Position numbers and translations under genes: made by a program. Positions 8,047 to 16,624 of a DNA stretch of 64,000 nt are shown here, one piece after another. Where the stretch lies: the NCBI RefSeq assembly GCF_030403435.1, contig NZ_JAUEPH010000003.1:1-64000 (forward strand), in the 5' to 3' direction. Origin of the DNA: Algoriphagus sediminis. GTDB taxonomy: Bacteria > Bacteroidota > Bacteroidia > Cytophagales > Cyclobacteriaceae. The notes under the pieces are model-generated. The model did no database searches. It worked only from the letters and a program-made list of their open reading frames with translations, and was not told the DNA's origin. Position 1 is the first letter of the stretch. Every line of letters starts with the position of its first letter.

Positions 8047-9188
8047 GTTGTTGATTTAATTTTAATAAGATCTTTTATTCTTTGAGCTCTCTTTTTGAGA
8101 GTTTCCACATTCTCATCCAAAACGGTTACATGGCCCATTTTTCTGAAAGGCTTGGTCAACTTCTTGCCATACATATGAATATAAACTCCTTTTTCAGCAA
8201 GTGCTTCATCCTTTCCTTCGACTAATACAGGTCCGGTATGACCTTCCTCCCCAAGCAAATTAACCATGGCTGCTGGGGTTCTCAAACCAGGATCACCTAA
8301 TGGCCAGTTCATCACTGAACGTAAATGCTGCTCAAACTGAGATGTGAAATTCGCTTCTATGGTATGATGACCGCTATTATGTGGCCTTGGTGCTATTTCA
8401 TTCACTAGCACTTTTCCTTCCTTAGTCACAAAAAGCTCTACCGCCAAAATCCCAATCATATCCAATTTCAGGATCACGGCTTTTGCGATCTGCTGAGCCA
8501 TTTCTTCGATTTCAGGACTGATTTGCGCTGGCGCAAAAAGGAATTCTACTAGGTTGGCCGTAGGATGAAAGGCGCATTCTACTGATGGGTAGGCCACTAA
8601 TTCTCCTCTTTCATTTCTAGCCACGGTGACAGCGATTTCCCGATCAAAATCTACCAATTTCTCCAAAAGTCCAGGAGCATCGAATGCATTTTCAAGATCT
8701 TCTTCAGACTTGAGAATCTGAACTCCTCTGCCATCATATCCTTCTTTTCCGAGTTTATTCACCGCAGGTAAAAAATCCTTTTTGGCAAGGACCTCTTCCT
8801 TGTTTTCAGTCAGCATAAATTCCGCTGTAGGAATTCCATTCTCTTTGTAAAACTGTTTTTGCTCTCGTTTATCCTGAATTAACTTTAGGATGTGGGGCTG
8901 GGGAAATACCTTCTTACCCATATCAGCCAAAGCCTGCAAGGCATCGGTATTTACATTCTCGATCTCCACAGTGATCACATCGCACTCCTTACCGAAGGCC
9001 ATCACAGTATCAAAATCCTTCAATGAGCCTTGAGTGAATTTCTGTGCAATATCTTTACAGGGTGCATTTTCATCCGGATCAAGGATATATACATCCTGAT
9101 TGTAATTAATGGCTGACTGGATGAGCATTCGACCGAGCTGCCCGCCTCCGAGAACGCCTAAAATTTGAGATTGATTTGATTGAGTCAT
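8043..9188 (-). CDS. purK: N5-carboxyaminoimidazole ribonucleotide synthase
   Basis: 381 residues from the ATG at 9188; a TTG four codons upstream is less likely. ATP-grasp enzyme that carboxylates AIR with bicarbonate, giving the substrate of PurE. Visible motifs: N-terminal GVLGGGQLGRML, KLGKEGYDGRGV in the ATP-grasp fold, and VNEIAPRPHNSGHHTIE with the metal-binding residues near residue 260. Length is normal. First gene of the purK-purE unit. Confidence 0.97.
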   Translation of the reverse strand: MTQSNQSQILGVLGGGQLGRMLIQSAINYNQDVYILDPDENAPCKDIAQKFTQGSLKDFDTVMAFGKECDVITVEIENVNTDALQALADMGKKVFPQPHILKLIQDKREQKQFYKENGIPTAEFMLTENKEEVLAKKDFLPAVNKLGKEGYDGRGVQILKSEEDLENAFDAPGLLEKLVDFDREIAVTVARNERGELVAYPSVECAFHPTANLVEFLFAPAQISPEIEEMAQQIAKAVILKLDMIGILAVELFVTKEGKVLVNEIAPRPHNSGHHTIEANFTSQFEQHLRSVMNWPLGDPGLRTPAAMVNLLGEEGHTGPVLVEGKDEALAEKGVYIHMYGKKLTKPFRKMGHVTVLDENVETLKKRAQRIKDLIKIKSTT

Positions 9189-9235
9189 GGGTGCTATCAA
9201 AGATCAAAAATACAAGTTTATCTCCTACCTGAAAA

Positions 9236-10996
9236 CTAGTTCTGAAAACGAATCCCCATAAGCTCCATAAGCTTGTGGGCATTGAAACTTGGACATGGAC
9301 CTTCCTTAAGGGTGTAATCAAAGTCGATAGTTTCATCTTTAACTTCGGAATGAAAACTGTGGTTTTTCACAGACTTTTCCTTTTTTGAAAGCTCGGCCAG
9401 TTCAATGTCATGCGTTGAAATGATACCCATGGCCTTAGTATTTGTTATCTGCTTTATCAAGGCCTCTGAACCCGCTATCCTATCTTCAGTATTTGTACCC
9501 TTCAAAATCTCATCTAATAAAAAGTACATGGATTCTCCAGATTCAGACCGGTCAATCAGTTTTTTAATTCGACTGAGCTCAGCATAGAAGGAACTCACAC
9601 TTTCCCCAAGATTATCCGTGTTTCGCATACTAGTGTACAGTTGGCAGGGGCCAAAGCCAAACTCCTCTGCAAAAGGACGTAAACCTATATTCACCAGAAC
9701 CATATTTATCCCTAAAGTTCGCATAAAAGTGGTCTTTCCGCTCATATTTGCACCTGTCAGAAGAATTACTTGGCTGGAATAGTTTTGCTCAAAATTATTG
9801 GCAATCGATTTTTCAGGAAGCAATAAGGGATGATTGATCCCTTTGGCTTCTACTCCTTCCTTCAAATCTTTAAATTCACCTGGAAACCCGATTTCAGACT
9901 GGAAGTAACCCAGGGAATTCCATACTTCCCATTCGCTCAATGCTTTAGGGTAGTTGGAAAGGCTTTTCCCATTTTTCTTTCTCCAGCCTTCAAAGCTGAG
10001 ATAGAGCCATAAATCGGTCCAGAATAGGAGATTCAAGGGAATGTAAAGGAGGTTGATCCGGTTTTGCATCCAGAGCCCAAATCCGTCCAACTTTCTCAGA
10101 ATTTCCGAAGCCTTACTCTCCGATGCCAAAAATGGCGATTGAGATTTTTGAAGGAGTTTTGATTGAAAGCTTTGTTCCTCCAGGATATTCACCCAATAAC
10201 GAAAAGTCTTTAGCTCATGCCTGGATGGAATATTTTCATAGGCCTGTTTTAGGGGCCGAAAAACCACTCCCAAGAATATCATTCCTATCAAAATCCAAAG
10301 CCCTAGGAAACTTGCAGGAATGATTGAGGCATAAATCAATGCCAATAAAACCAATCCTCCCAAGGGTCCAATAATTGCTGCAGGCCAAAGCCAACTTTTT
10401 ATCTTTTCCTCCCTTGACAGCCAATCGGACCACTTGATTTCTTTAGGCTGTTGGTAGAAAGCCTTTCCAACAGAAATCATGGACCTAAGGAAACTTCGGT
10501 TTTCCTTGAGCTCATCCACGGACTGTCTCCATTCCTCAGCTTTGACGGAGTCAAAAGATGATTTTAATCTTTCCGCCAAAAGATTCCTCCCCCTGTTGGA
10601 GCTGGTTTCATTCAATAATTGGAAAAGGGAGTGATCTCCAAAAAGATCCAGATCATTTGTAAAGGGGTGGGCTTTATCTAAAAACTCTGTCCCCGATGAG
10701 AATTCTGAAAGATTCCTTGCTTTGCGCTGCACCAATTCAGAATCCATCTTTTTGATGGAAAGATAAATAGCTTCCTGATCCTTCTGACGATTGTAATAAT
10801 TTATAAGACGAATAAAAACCCACACCACAAAGGCAAATGGCACCCCCCAGAGAGGGTTTTCGGAAAGGAAAAGGATGAAAAATCCAATCAACCCGAAAAA
10901 AGAAAGAATACGAAGAAAGGATACGCTAGCATTTTTGCTCTTCAGCTCCTTTAGCTTCTCATCAATACCCTCTGAAGAAAAGTCGAAATTTGGCAT
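9236..10996 (-). CDS. Membrane-anchored MutS-like ATPase
   Basis: 586 residues from the ATG at 10996 (a TTG at 11002 would add two). The C-terminal third is a MutS ATPase domain: Walker A GANMSGKT near residue 415, Walker B YFLLDEIL near 491, and STHDIEL near 527. The mismatch-recognition domains of MutS are missing. Instead there are hydrophobic segments near residues 29-68 and 201-246, probably four membrane helices, with a helical region between. This is the short MutS-like family common in Bacteroidota; it is not expected to do mismatch repair, and its substrate is unknown. Confidence 0.9.
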   Translation of the reverse strand: MPNFDFSSEGIDEKLKELKSKNASVSFLRILSFFGLIGFFILFLSENPLWGVPFAFVVWVFIRLINYYNRQKDQEAIYLSIKKMDSELVQRKARNLSEFSSGTEFLDKAHPFTNDLDLFGDHSLFQLLNETSSNRGRNLLAERLKSSFDSVKAEEWRQSVDELKENRSFLRSMISVGKAFYQQPKEIKWSDWLSREEKIKSWLWPAAIIGPLGGLVLLALIYASIIPASFLGLWILIGMIFLGVVFRPLKQAYENIPSRHELKTFRYWVNILEEQSFQSKLLQKSQSPFLASESKASEILRKLDGFGLWMQNRINLLYIPLNLLFWTDLWLYLSFEGWRKKNGKSLSNYPKALSEWEVWNSLGYFQSEIGFPGEFKDLKEGVEAKGINHPLLLPEKSIANNFEQNYSSQVILLTGANMSGKTTFMRTLGINMVLVNIGLRPFAEEFGFGPCQLYTSMRNTDNLGESVSSFYAELSRIKKLIDRSESGESMYFLLDEILKGTNTEDRIAGSEALIKQITNTKAMGIISTHDIELAELSKKEKSVKNHSFHSEVKDETIDFDYTLKEGPCPSFNAHKLMELMGIRFQN

Positions 10997-11108
10997 AGCC
11001 AAAGATACGGAAGACTAAATGCTGGCATAATTTTTCGTCTAAATGTGTATCTTTTGTAATCCATCTCGTTTAAAAATCAGATGATACAATCCTTTCTGAA
11101 AACATCTT

Positions 11109-11288
11109 ATGTCCAAAAAGAAGAAAAATAAAGTGTCTTTCACAAAAGCCGAAACTCCATCAGCATGGGAAGAACTAGACTTGGAAGGTATTCAGGGGGT
11201 TCTTCCTTCTGATCGGGATTTGACTCAAAACATTGGATGTGTAGGTAAAAGTCAAATAAAGCCATCGGATAAAGGCGCAAAAGATTGA
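11109..11288 (+). CDS. Small basic hypothetical protein, 59 aa
   Basis: ATG at 11109, stop at 11286. The N-terminus is lysine-rich (MSKKKKNKVSF), followed by PSAWEELDLEGIQG and a polar tail containing NIGCVG and ending GAKD. No signal peptide or membrane segment. It lies alone in the gap between the MutS-like gene and the first lipoprotein. I know no function; the well-formed frame in an otherwise empty gap supports it as a real small gene. Confidence 0.55.
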   Translation: MSKKKKNKVSFTKAETPSAWEELDLEGIQGVLPSDRDLTQNIGCVGKSQIKPSDKGAKD

Positions 11289-11293
11289 ATTTT

Positions 11294-11301
11294 TAACTTT
11301 G
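11294..11301 (+). promoter_or_regulatory. -7 promoter element before the first paralogous lipoprotein
   Basis: TAACTTTG matches the Bacteroidota consensus TAnnTTTG exactly and lies 24 nt before the ATG. The -33 TTG is not evident at 19-21 nt spacing. Confidence 0.4.
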
Positions 11302-11324
11302 TACCCCATTTAGAAATAGAAACT

Positions 11325-12176
11325 ATGAAGAAAATAAAAAATATTTCCCGCTCACTTTCAGCGATTTCTGCTGTCGTCGCCTTAATTTTTGTTTCCTCTT
11401 GCGACTCGGATTCGGATCCAATCGTTCCGGAACCGGATCTGTCTGTTGTGGAAGATGATGTCGAGGTAAATAAGGCCTTTGAAGATCTGGATAATCTTAC
11501 CTTAACTATTTTAATAGAAGGCGATCAATTCGGTGCCAGACTCGCTGCCAATCAAGATGGTCCAATCTGTGATGATACGGATATCATGCTTGATGAAGAA
11601 TCCAATGAGGTTGTTATCGACTTTGGAGATGGCTGCACCATCAATGGAATCACCAGAAAAGGAAAAGTGATTTTCACTTCCTCAAGGCCTCTGGTAATTG
11701 AATCTCTTTTGTTTCCAGGATTCTCTGTGGTAACCACCTTTGATGGATATGAGGTCAATGGATTGAAAATCGAAGGAACTCGTACCATCCGTCTTCAAAG
11801 CTTTAACCCCCCTAGCTCAGCCGATCTCGGCGTAGAAGTTCGAGATGGAAAAGTGACATGGCCTGATGGCAGCTTTGTTACCTATAGAAGTGATCAAACC
11901 AGAGCAATTACCTTGGAGCAGGGTGATTACACCCTTGGAATTTCAGGTTCAGCAAGTGGAACCAGCCGTGAAGGATTTGATTACACCGCGGTAATCACCA
12001 CAGATTTAATTTTGAGGCAAAGTTGCATAGAAACCGGAGTTTTGAATCCAAGCTTTGGAGTGATCCAATTCAATTACAGAGGGATTGAAGTCGGTTTGAA
12101 TTACGGTTTCGATGAGTGTGATAATGAAGTAGAGCTTACTTACCCTGGTGGTGCAAAATTAGTAACCCTAGACTAA
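11325..12176 (+). CDS. Lipoprotein of unknown function, paralogue A
   Basis: 283 residues. The lipoprotein signal ends at the Cys in FVSSC, followed by an acidic stretch (DSDSDP). The rest is beta-rich with the motifs IDFGDGC, ITRKGKVIF, IEGTRTI and KVTWPDGS, and paired cysteines near the C-terminus. All these motifs recur in the lipoprotein at 12975, so the two arose by duplication. No catalytic motif is visible; a surface or periplasmic binding or structural role is possible. Own promoter element upstream and terminator downstream. Confidence 0.85.
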   Translation: MKKIKNISRSLSAISAVVALIFVSSCDSDSDPIVPEPDLSVVEDDVEVNKAFEDLDNLTLTILIEGDQFGARLAANQDGPICDDTDIMLDEESNEVVIDFGDGCTINGITRKGKVIFTSSRPLVIESLLFPGFSVVTTFDGYEVNGLKIEGTRTIRLQSFNPPSSADLGVEVRDGKVTWPDGSFVTYRSDQTRAITLEQGDYTLGISGSASGTSREGFDYTAVITTDLILRQSCIETGVLNPSFGVIQFNYRGIEVGLNYGFDECDNEVELTYPGGAKLVTLD

Positions 12177-12200
12177 GCAAATCTTTGAATACCTTTTTTG

Positions 12201-12230
12201 AAAAGCTATCTTTCAAGGATAGCTTTTTTT
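12201..12230 (+). terminator. Intrinsic terminator after lipoprotein A
   Basis: AAAAGCTATC / GATAGCTTTTTTT stem with a 7-nt loop and T-run. It ends only 5 nt before the start codon of the next gene, so that gene's transcription depends on read-through or on a promoter within the lipoprotein gene. Confidence 0.8.
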
Positions 12231-12234
12231 ATTT

Positions 12235-12915
12235 ATGGCAAAGAAAAAAACGATTAATGGACACATGCATGTCCAATATGAGGGGAAAAAATTTCCCGAG
12301 GAGGAAGTCCTTAGCAGATCTCAGGAATTCTATAAATTGATGGATTGTAGAAGGACGATCAGGGAGTTTGAAAGGACTCCCATTCCCAGAGAAGTTTTAG
12401 AAAACATCATTATGACGGCGGGAACGGCTCCTTCTGGGGCCCACAAACAACCCTGGACTTTTTGCCTGATTTCAGACCCCAAAATCAAAAAGAAAATCCG
12501 TAATGCTGCGGAAGAGGAAGAAAAGATATCCTATTCGAGCAGGATGTCAGAAACCTGGAAAAATGACCTAAAGCCTTTAGGAACGGATTGGGAAAAGCCT
12601 TTCCTCGAAGACGCTCCATATTTGATTGTGGTGTTTAAACAATCCTATGGACAGGAGGAAGGTGAAAAGATTCAACATTACTATGTAAATGAATCCGTAG
12701 GAATTGCTTCAGGATTTTTAATTGCAGCCATTCATAATGCAGGTCTTGCCACTGTAACTCATACTCCCAGCCCTATGAACTTTCTCAGCAAGATTTTAAA
12801 TCGACCAAGTCACGAAAAACCATTTCTACTTCTTCCAGTGGGATACGCCAAGGAGGGAACTTACGTTCCTGATATTGAAAGGAAAAAAATCGATGAGATT
12901 CTGTTGGACTTTTAA
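12235..12915 (+). CDS. Iodotyrosine deiodinase-like nitroreductase family flavoprotein
   Basis: 226 residues. FMN enzyme of the nitroreductase superfamily, closest in memory to IYD, which removes halogen from halotyrosines reductively. FMN contacts: RRTIREF near residue 39 and TAGTAPSGAHKQPWTF near 61. The lid residues that in IYD bind the amino acid zwitterion, Glu, Tyr and Lys with spacing E-x3-Y-x20-K, are all present as Glu96, Tyr100 and Lys121. The C-terminal LLPVGYAKEGTYVPD also matches. No membrane anchor, unlike the mammalian enzyme, as expected in bacteria. It sits between two paralogous lipoproteins. Activity is inferred; a general nitroreductase is the alternative. Confidence 0.9.
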   Translation: MAKKKTINGHMHVQYEGKKFPEEEVLSRSQEFYKLMDCRRTIREFERTPIPREVLENIIMTAGTAPSGAHKQPWTFCLISDPKIKKKIRNAAEEEEKISYSSRMSETWKNDLKPLGTDWEKPFLEDAPYLIVVFKQSYGQEEGEKIQHYYVNESVGIASGFLIAAIHNAGLATVTHTPSPMNFLSKILNRPSHEKPFLLLPVGYAKEGTYVPDIERKKIDEILLDF

Positions 12916-12974
12916 ACCCTTACTCAAGAGTCATGTCTAAGGGGCAGAATTGAGAAATCTAAACTCCAAAAACC

Positions 12975-13823
12975 ATGAAAAATTTGAAATCCATTTTTTC
13001 GATTGCCTTTGCATTTTCCTTAGGCATTCTAATGCTTTCATGCAGCGAAGAGACTGAGACTCCTACTCCCAGCCTCGATGAGGCAGATGAGACTTCCCAA
13101 GAAATTGATTTAACCGCTACCCTCGAAGATGTAGATGAGGTCATTTTGGTGGGTTTTCAGCGTAACGGATTCTCTGATAGAACTACCGTGACCCTAGAAG
13201 AAGATCTCTGTGCATCTGTAGATATCCAATGGGAACCCACAGCCAAAAAAATGACCATTGATTTTGGTGAAGGCTGTACCAGTCCAAGAGGAGTGACTAG
13301 ATCGGGGAAGATTATTGTAGAATACACCGGAAGATATTGGGCCCCAGGTACTACTATCACTACAACTTTTGAGAACTTCTTTGTAAATGAAAGACAAATC
13401 GAAGGAACCAGAGTAGTCACCAATGAGGGTTTCAATGCAGAAGAGAGCTTTTTCACTTTCTCCACTTCTTTAGAGGGCGGAAGAATAACCTGGCCCGATG
13501 GAACTTCCAGAATCACTGATGCCAGACATCAAAAGAGAATCTACCTTCCAAATGGGGACCGAGGGTTAATTCATGCGGTTTTGGGTGGTTCAAGAGGAGA
13601 AAACAGAAATAGTAATAAATACGCTACTGAAATTTCAGAACCTTTGATCTTTTTACAAGGATGTATCAGAACGGGAGTAAGAATTCCTAGTGCCGGAATT
13701 ATGTCTATAGGGATAGAAAACAGAGGTCGAATCGAAGTGGACTTTGGAGATGAAGGATGCGATAGAGAAGTCACCATTCGGAGAGGTGATCAGGAAAGAA
13801 CCATTACTTTACCAAGACCTTAA
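12975..13823 (+). CDS. Lipoprotein of unknown function, paralogue B
   Basis: 282 residues; signal peptide with lipobox MLSC followed by SEETE. It shares with the lipoprotein at 11325 the motifs IDFGEGC, VTRSGKII, IEGTRVV, RITWPDG and the closing C-x-R/E-TGV and DEGCDREV segments. Beta-rich, no enzymatic motif. Only the intervening deiodinase-like gene separates the copies, so the duplication may have been tandem with later insertion. Closed by a strong symmetrical terminator. Confidence 0.85.
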   Translation: MKNLKSIFSIAFAFSLGILMLSCSEETETPTPSLDEADETSQEIDLTATLEDVDEVILVGFQRNGFSDRTTVTLEEDLCASVDIQWEPTAKKMTIDFGEGCTSPRGVTRSGKIIVEYTGRYWAPGTTITTTFENFFVNERQIEGTRVVTNEGFNAEESFFTFSTSLEGGRITWPDGTSRITDARHQKRIYLPNGDRGLIHAVLGGSRGENRNSNKYATEISEPLIFLQGCIRTGVRIPSAGIMSIGIENRGRIEVDFGDEGCDREVTIRRGDQERTITLPRP

Positions 13824-13840
13824 TATTATGGATTTGACAT

Positions 13841-13872
13841 AAAAAAGGGAAGCAATATTGCTTCCCTTTTTT
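13841..13872. terminator. Bidirectional intrinsic terminator
   Basis: Perfect palindrome GGGAAGCAAT-ATTGCTTCCC flanked by six A and six T; serves lipoprotein B and the convergent MscS gene. Confidence 0.92.
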
Positions 13873-13896
13873 AATGTATTCAAGTGTATTCAAGCT

Positions 13897-14718
13897 TTAT
13901 CCATTATGCACCACTCGTTGAGGGAATGGAATCTCAATGTTGTTCGCTTCATATTCTTTATTAATAGCTTCCATAGAATCAAAGAAAACAGGCCAAAGGT
14001 TATCAGCATCTGTCCAGACCCGAATGGATAAATCCAGAGAACTATCTCCAAAATTACTCAGGAACATTACCGGAGCAGGATCTTTATGAACCCGCTCATC
14101 CTTAGCGAAAATGGCCATCGTCACTTCACGAACTTTCTCAATATCAGATCCATAAGCTACTCCTACAGAAATATCCACCCTCCTAACTGGCTGGGTACTC
14201 ATATTTACCACATCAGAATTAGCCAGATTTCCATTAGGAATAATGATTTCTTTTTTATCAAAAGTATGCATGTGAGTATAGAGGACTTTAATTTTCTCCA
14301 CAGTACCCAAATGACCCTGCGCTTCTATCACGTCTCCTACTCTAAATGGCTTAAATGCCAAAATCAAAAGCCCTCCAGCAAAATTTGATAGAGAACCCTG
14401 CAGAGCCAAACCAATGGCCAAACCTGCGGCACCAAAGATTGCTAGGAATGAAGCAACAGGTACTCCAAGAATGGTCAAAACACCAAGAATTAAAAATAAG
14501 GTCAGCGCTACCTTAATGAACGCAAACAAAAATTCATTCAAAGAGGGATTATTTTCTCTCTTTTCTAGGCGGGTTTTAACTACCCCCAATAACTTATTGA
14601 CAATGATTTTACCGACTACATAAAATATTATTGCATAGACAATCTTGGGAATTACTAGCCAAGCTAAATCAACGGCTTGAGCCCAAAAAGAGTCCATCAT
14701 TTCCGGTGTTACTTCCAT
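13897..14718 (-). CDS. Small-conductance mechanosensitive channel, MscS family
   Basis: 273 residues from the ATG at 14718 (MEVTPEMM); an upstream in-frame ATG at 14787 would overlap the methyltransferase gene. Three membrane helices: about 16-40, 58-80 and the pore helix near 85-115 with the glycine/alanine-rich FGAAGLAIGLALQGS. The cytoplasmic beta domain follows (PFRVGDVIEAQGHLGTVEKI, NGNLANSDVVN). It relieves turgor on osmotic downshock. Length matches E. coli MscS. Confidence 0.95.
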   Translation of the reverse strand: MEVTPEMMDSFWAQAVDLAWLVIPKIVYAIIFYVVGKIIVNKLLGVVKTRLEKRENNPSLNEFLFAFIKVALTLFLILGVLTILGVPVASFLAIFGAAGLAIGLALQGSLSNFAGGLLILAFKPFRVGDVIEAQGHLGTVEKIKVLYTHMHTFDKKEIIIPNGNLANSDVVNMSTQPVRRVDISVGVAYGSDIEKVREVTMAIFAKDERVHKDPAPVMFLSNFGDSSLDLSIRVWTDADNLWPVFFDSMEAINKEYEANNIEIPFPQRVVHNG

Positions 14719-14750
14719 ATTAAAATAGATTATTTGGTGAAAAGATTTTG

Positions 14751-15452
14751 CTAAAATAAGACAATTACCCTCCAACGAAAAGCCCAATGCCAGGTAATTT
14801 CAAACTCTGTTATTCCAGCCTCTCGAAAAATTCTCTCCCAGTCCGTCCGTATAAATGATCTCAAAACCGAAAGTGGCGCATCATTTTTTACCATTGCAGA
14901 TTTGCTAAAAACATCCACAATACCCTTGATGCTGTAATAGGCAAAGGGATGCCGATGAAGGTCATTTACCAAAAAACCCAACCTCGATTTCTTCTTTAAA
15001 CTGGAAAACAGGCGGATCAATTCTTCATCTGTAAAATGGTGGGTAAAAAGCGTACAAGTGGTGATATCCACTTTCTCCTCTGCGAAACTCTCATCGAAAA
15101 CATTCTGAGTGAGATATTGAATGTTTGGCCCTGGATTTCTTTCCCTTGCCAATTCTACAATATTTGGATTCGCATCAATGCCTAAAAATCCAAACTCGGC
15201 ATTTTGCGTATCGGCCCAGGAATTCATCACTTGAATCATGTCTCCTCCACCACAACCAATATCAGCGACTAAATAATCTTTCTGGGGTTGTCGCTGAACA
15301 AAAAATTTTAGCCCAGATGTAGTCACATGATTTCCTCCTAGCCAGCGATTGACCGTTTTAAGCTCCCGCAAAGTTTCCTTGAGCACTTCTCCGGAGCTCA
15401 AAAGGTCATCCATTAGCTCCTTCTCATAACTTCGCTGAGAAAACTTACCCAC
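14751..15452 (-). CDS. SAM-dependent methyltransferase of the type III polyketide locus
   Basis: 233 residues. Class I Rossmann methyltransferase: motif I VADIGCGGGDM near residue 72, motif II GFLGIDANP near 96, then TCTLFTHHFTDEE near 140. The GTG start at 15452 shares one base with the stop of the polyketide synthase gene; an internal ATG at 15413 is possible. The tight coupling implies that it methylates the polyketide product, like SrsB of Streptomyces griseus or BpsB of Bacillus subtilis. That role is inferred from context. Confidence 0.9.
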   Translation of the reverse strand: MGKFSQRSYEKELMDDLLSSGEVLKETLRELKTVNRWLGGNHVTTSGLKFFVQRQPQKDYLVADIGCGGGDMIQVMNSWADTQNAEFGFLGIDANPNIVELARERNPGPNIQYLTQNVFDESFAEEKVDITTCTLFTHHFTDEELIRLFSSLKKKSRLGFLVNDLHRHPFAYYSIKGIVDVFSKSAMVKNDAPLSVLRSFIRTDWERIFREAGITEFEITWHWAFRWRVIVLF

Positions 15453-16534
15453 TATACCTTATTTAAATTCATTGCCTCCAGAGTAAGGCCGGGGCCAAAG
15501 CCCAAAGACAATATATTCCCTTTAACATCATCATCTTCCATCATTCTGGCAAGCACAAAAAGGATAGTCACAGAAGACATATTGCCAAAACTTTTCAATA
15601 CCTCGAAGGAGTGTTTAGCCTTGTCAGCAGTAATCCCAAAGGCATTCTGCACTTTTTCTATGATTTGCTTTCCTCCGGGATGGATCGCGTAATTTTTTAT
15701 TGAGGACAGACCAAAGGTTCGCTCAAAGTCTGACCTTAATCCGTCTATTCCCTTATCCAATAGGCTAGGGATATATTTGCTCAGCTTCATTTCAAAACCG
15801 AAGTCCCCGATACCCCAAGCCATATCCTTTTCTCCCTCCTTAATCACATGGCTGGAATATTTTTCAATTTCCAGACCTCTTTGCTCTCCGCATCCCAAAA
15901 CTGCCGCAGCAGCACCATCTCCAAAAAGAGAATTTGCCAAAAGGTTGTCCTCATTGTATTCTTTTTGGAAATGAAGTGTACAAAGCTCCACACAAACCAA
16001 TAAAACATTAGAGTCTGGCTCGGCTTTAACAATTTTATCGGCAAGCTTTATCCCAGTGAATGCAGCATAGCATCCCATAAAATGAATGCAATACCTTTCA
16101 ATGGAGCTATTCAACCCTAAACTCTGGATCAAATCCAACTCCACACCAGGCGCCACCATACCCGTACAAGAAACTAAAATCAAATGGGTGATCTTCTCCT
16201 TGGTCACCTTAGATTTTCTCATGGCCCGATCTGCTGCCTTTGAGGCTAAATCTGGTGCCTCTTGACAAAATACCCCCATCCTTTCCTTCGTTCCTGGAAA
16301 AGGATGAAGCTCTTTATTCTTAGGAAAAAATGAAAACTGATTGAAGTCTTCCTTCTCGAAATCTTCTAAAACACTGTATCTGGATTCTATCCCTGATTTT
16401 CGATAGAGAAAATTCAACTTCTTCCTTTCCCTATCCTCCAAACCATGAGCTGAAAGCATAAATTTAGCAATGGAGTCTTGAGCAATAGATTTTCCTGGAT
16501 TGGCCTCTCCAATACCTAAGATTTTTACCTTCAT
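15452..16534 (-). CDS. Type III polyketide synthase (chalcone/stilbene synthase family)
   Basis: 360 residues. Homodimeric ketosynthase that extends an acyl-CoA with malonyl-CoA and cyclises it to a resorcinol, pyrone or similar ring. Triad: Cys155 in HFMGCYAAF, His285 in AIHPGGKQ and Asn318 in SFGNMSS, all present. FGDGAAAAVLG near 204 and the C-terminal LGFGPGLTLE are typical. Followed without a gap by a methyltransferase; a UbiA gene is divergent and a flavoprotein gene is beyond it. Bacterial members mostly make alkylresorcinols or alkylpyrones from long acyl chains; the product here is unknown. Confidence 0.95.
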   Translation of the reverse strand: MKVKILGIGEANPGKSIAQDSIAKFMLSAHGLEDRERKKLNFLYRKSGIESRYSVLEDFEKEDFNQFSFFPKNKELHPFPGTKERMGVFCQEAPDLASKAADRAMRKSKVTKEKITHLILVSCTGMVAPGVELDLIQSLGLNSSIERYCIHFMGCYAAFTGIKLADKIVKAEPDSNVLLVCVELCTLHFQKEYNEDNLLANSLFGDGAAAAVLGCGEQRGLEIEKYSSHVIKEGEKDMAWGIGDFGFEMKLSKYIPSLLDKGIDGLRSDFERTFGLSSIKNYAIHPGGKQIIEKVQNAFGITADKAKHSFEVLKSFGNMSSVTILFVLARMMEDDDVKGNILSLGFGPGLTLEAMNLNKV

Positions 16535-16624
16535 AAAATCAAGTTAAGGGATAATTTCTAAATTGAATCTCTCGATCACAACCTTAATCTAGGGGGAAGG
16601 TTATCAATTCCCAATATTTGTCTC

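Noticed and set aside
13157..13516. Minus-strand frame of 119 codons
   Set aside because: Antisense of lipoprotein B; Val/Ser-rich without structure.
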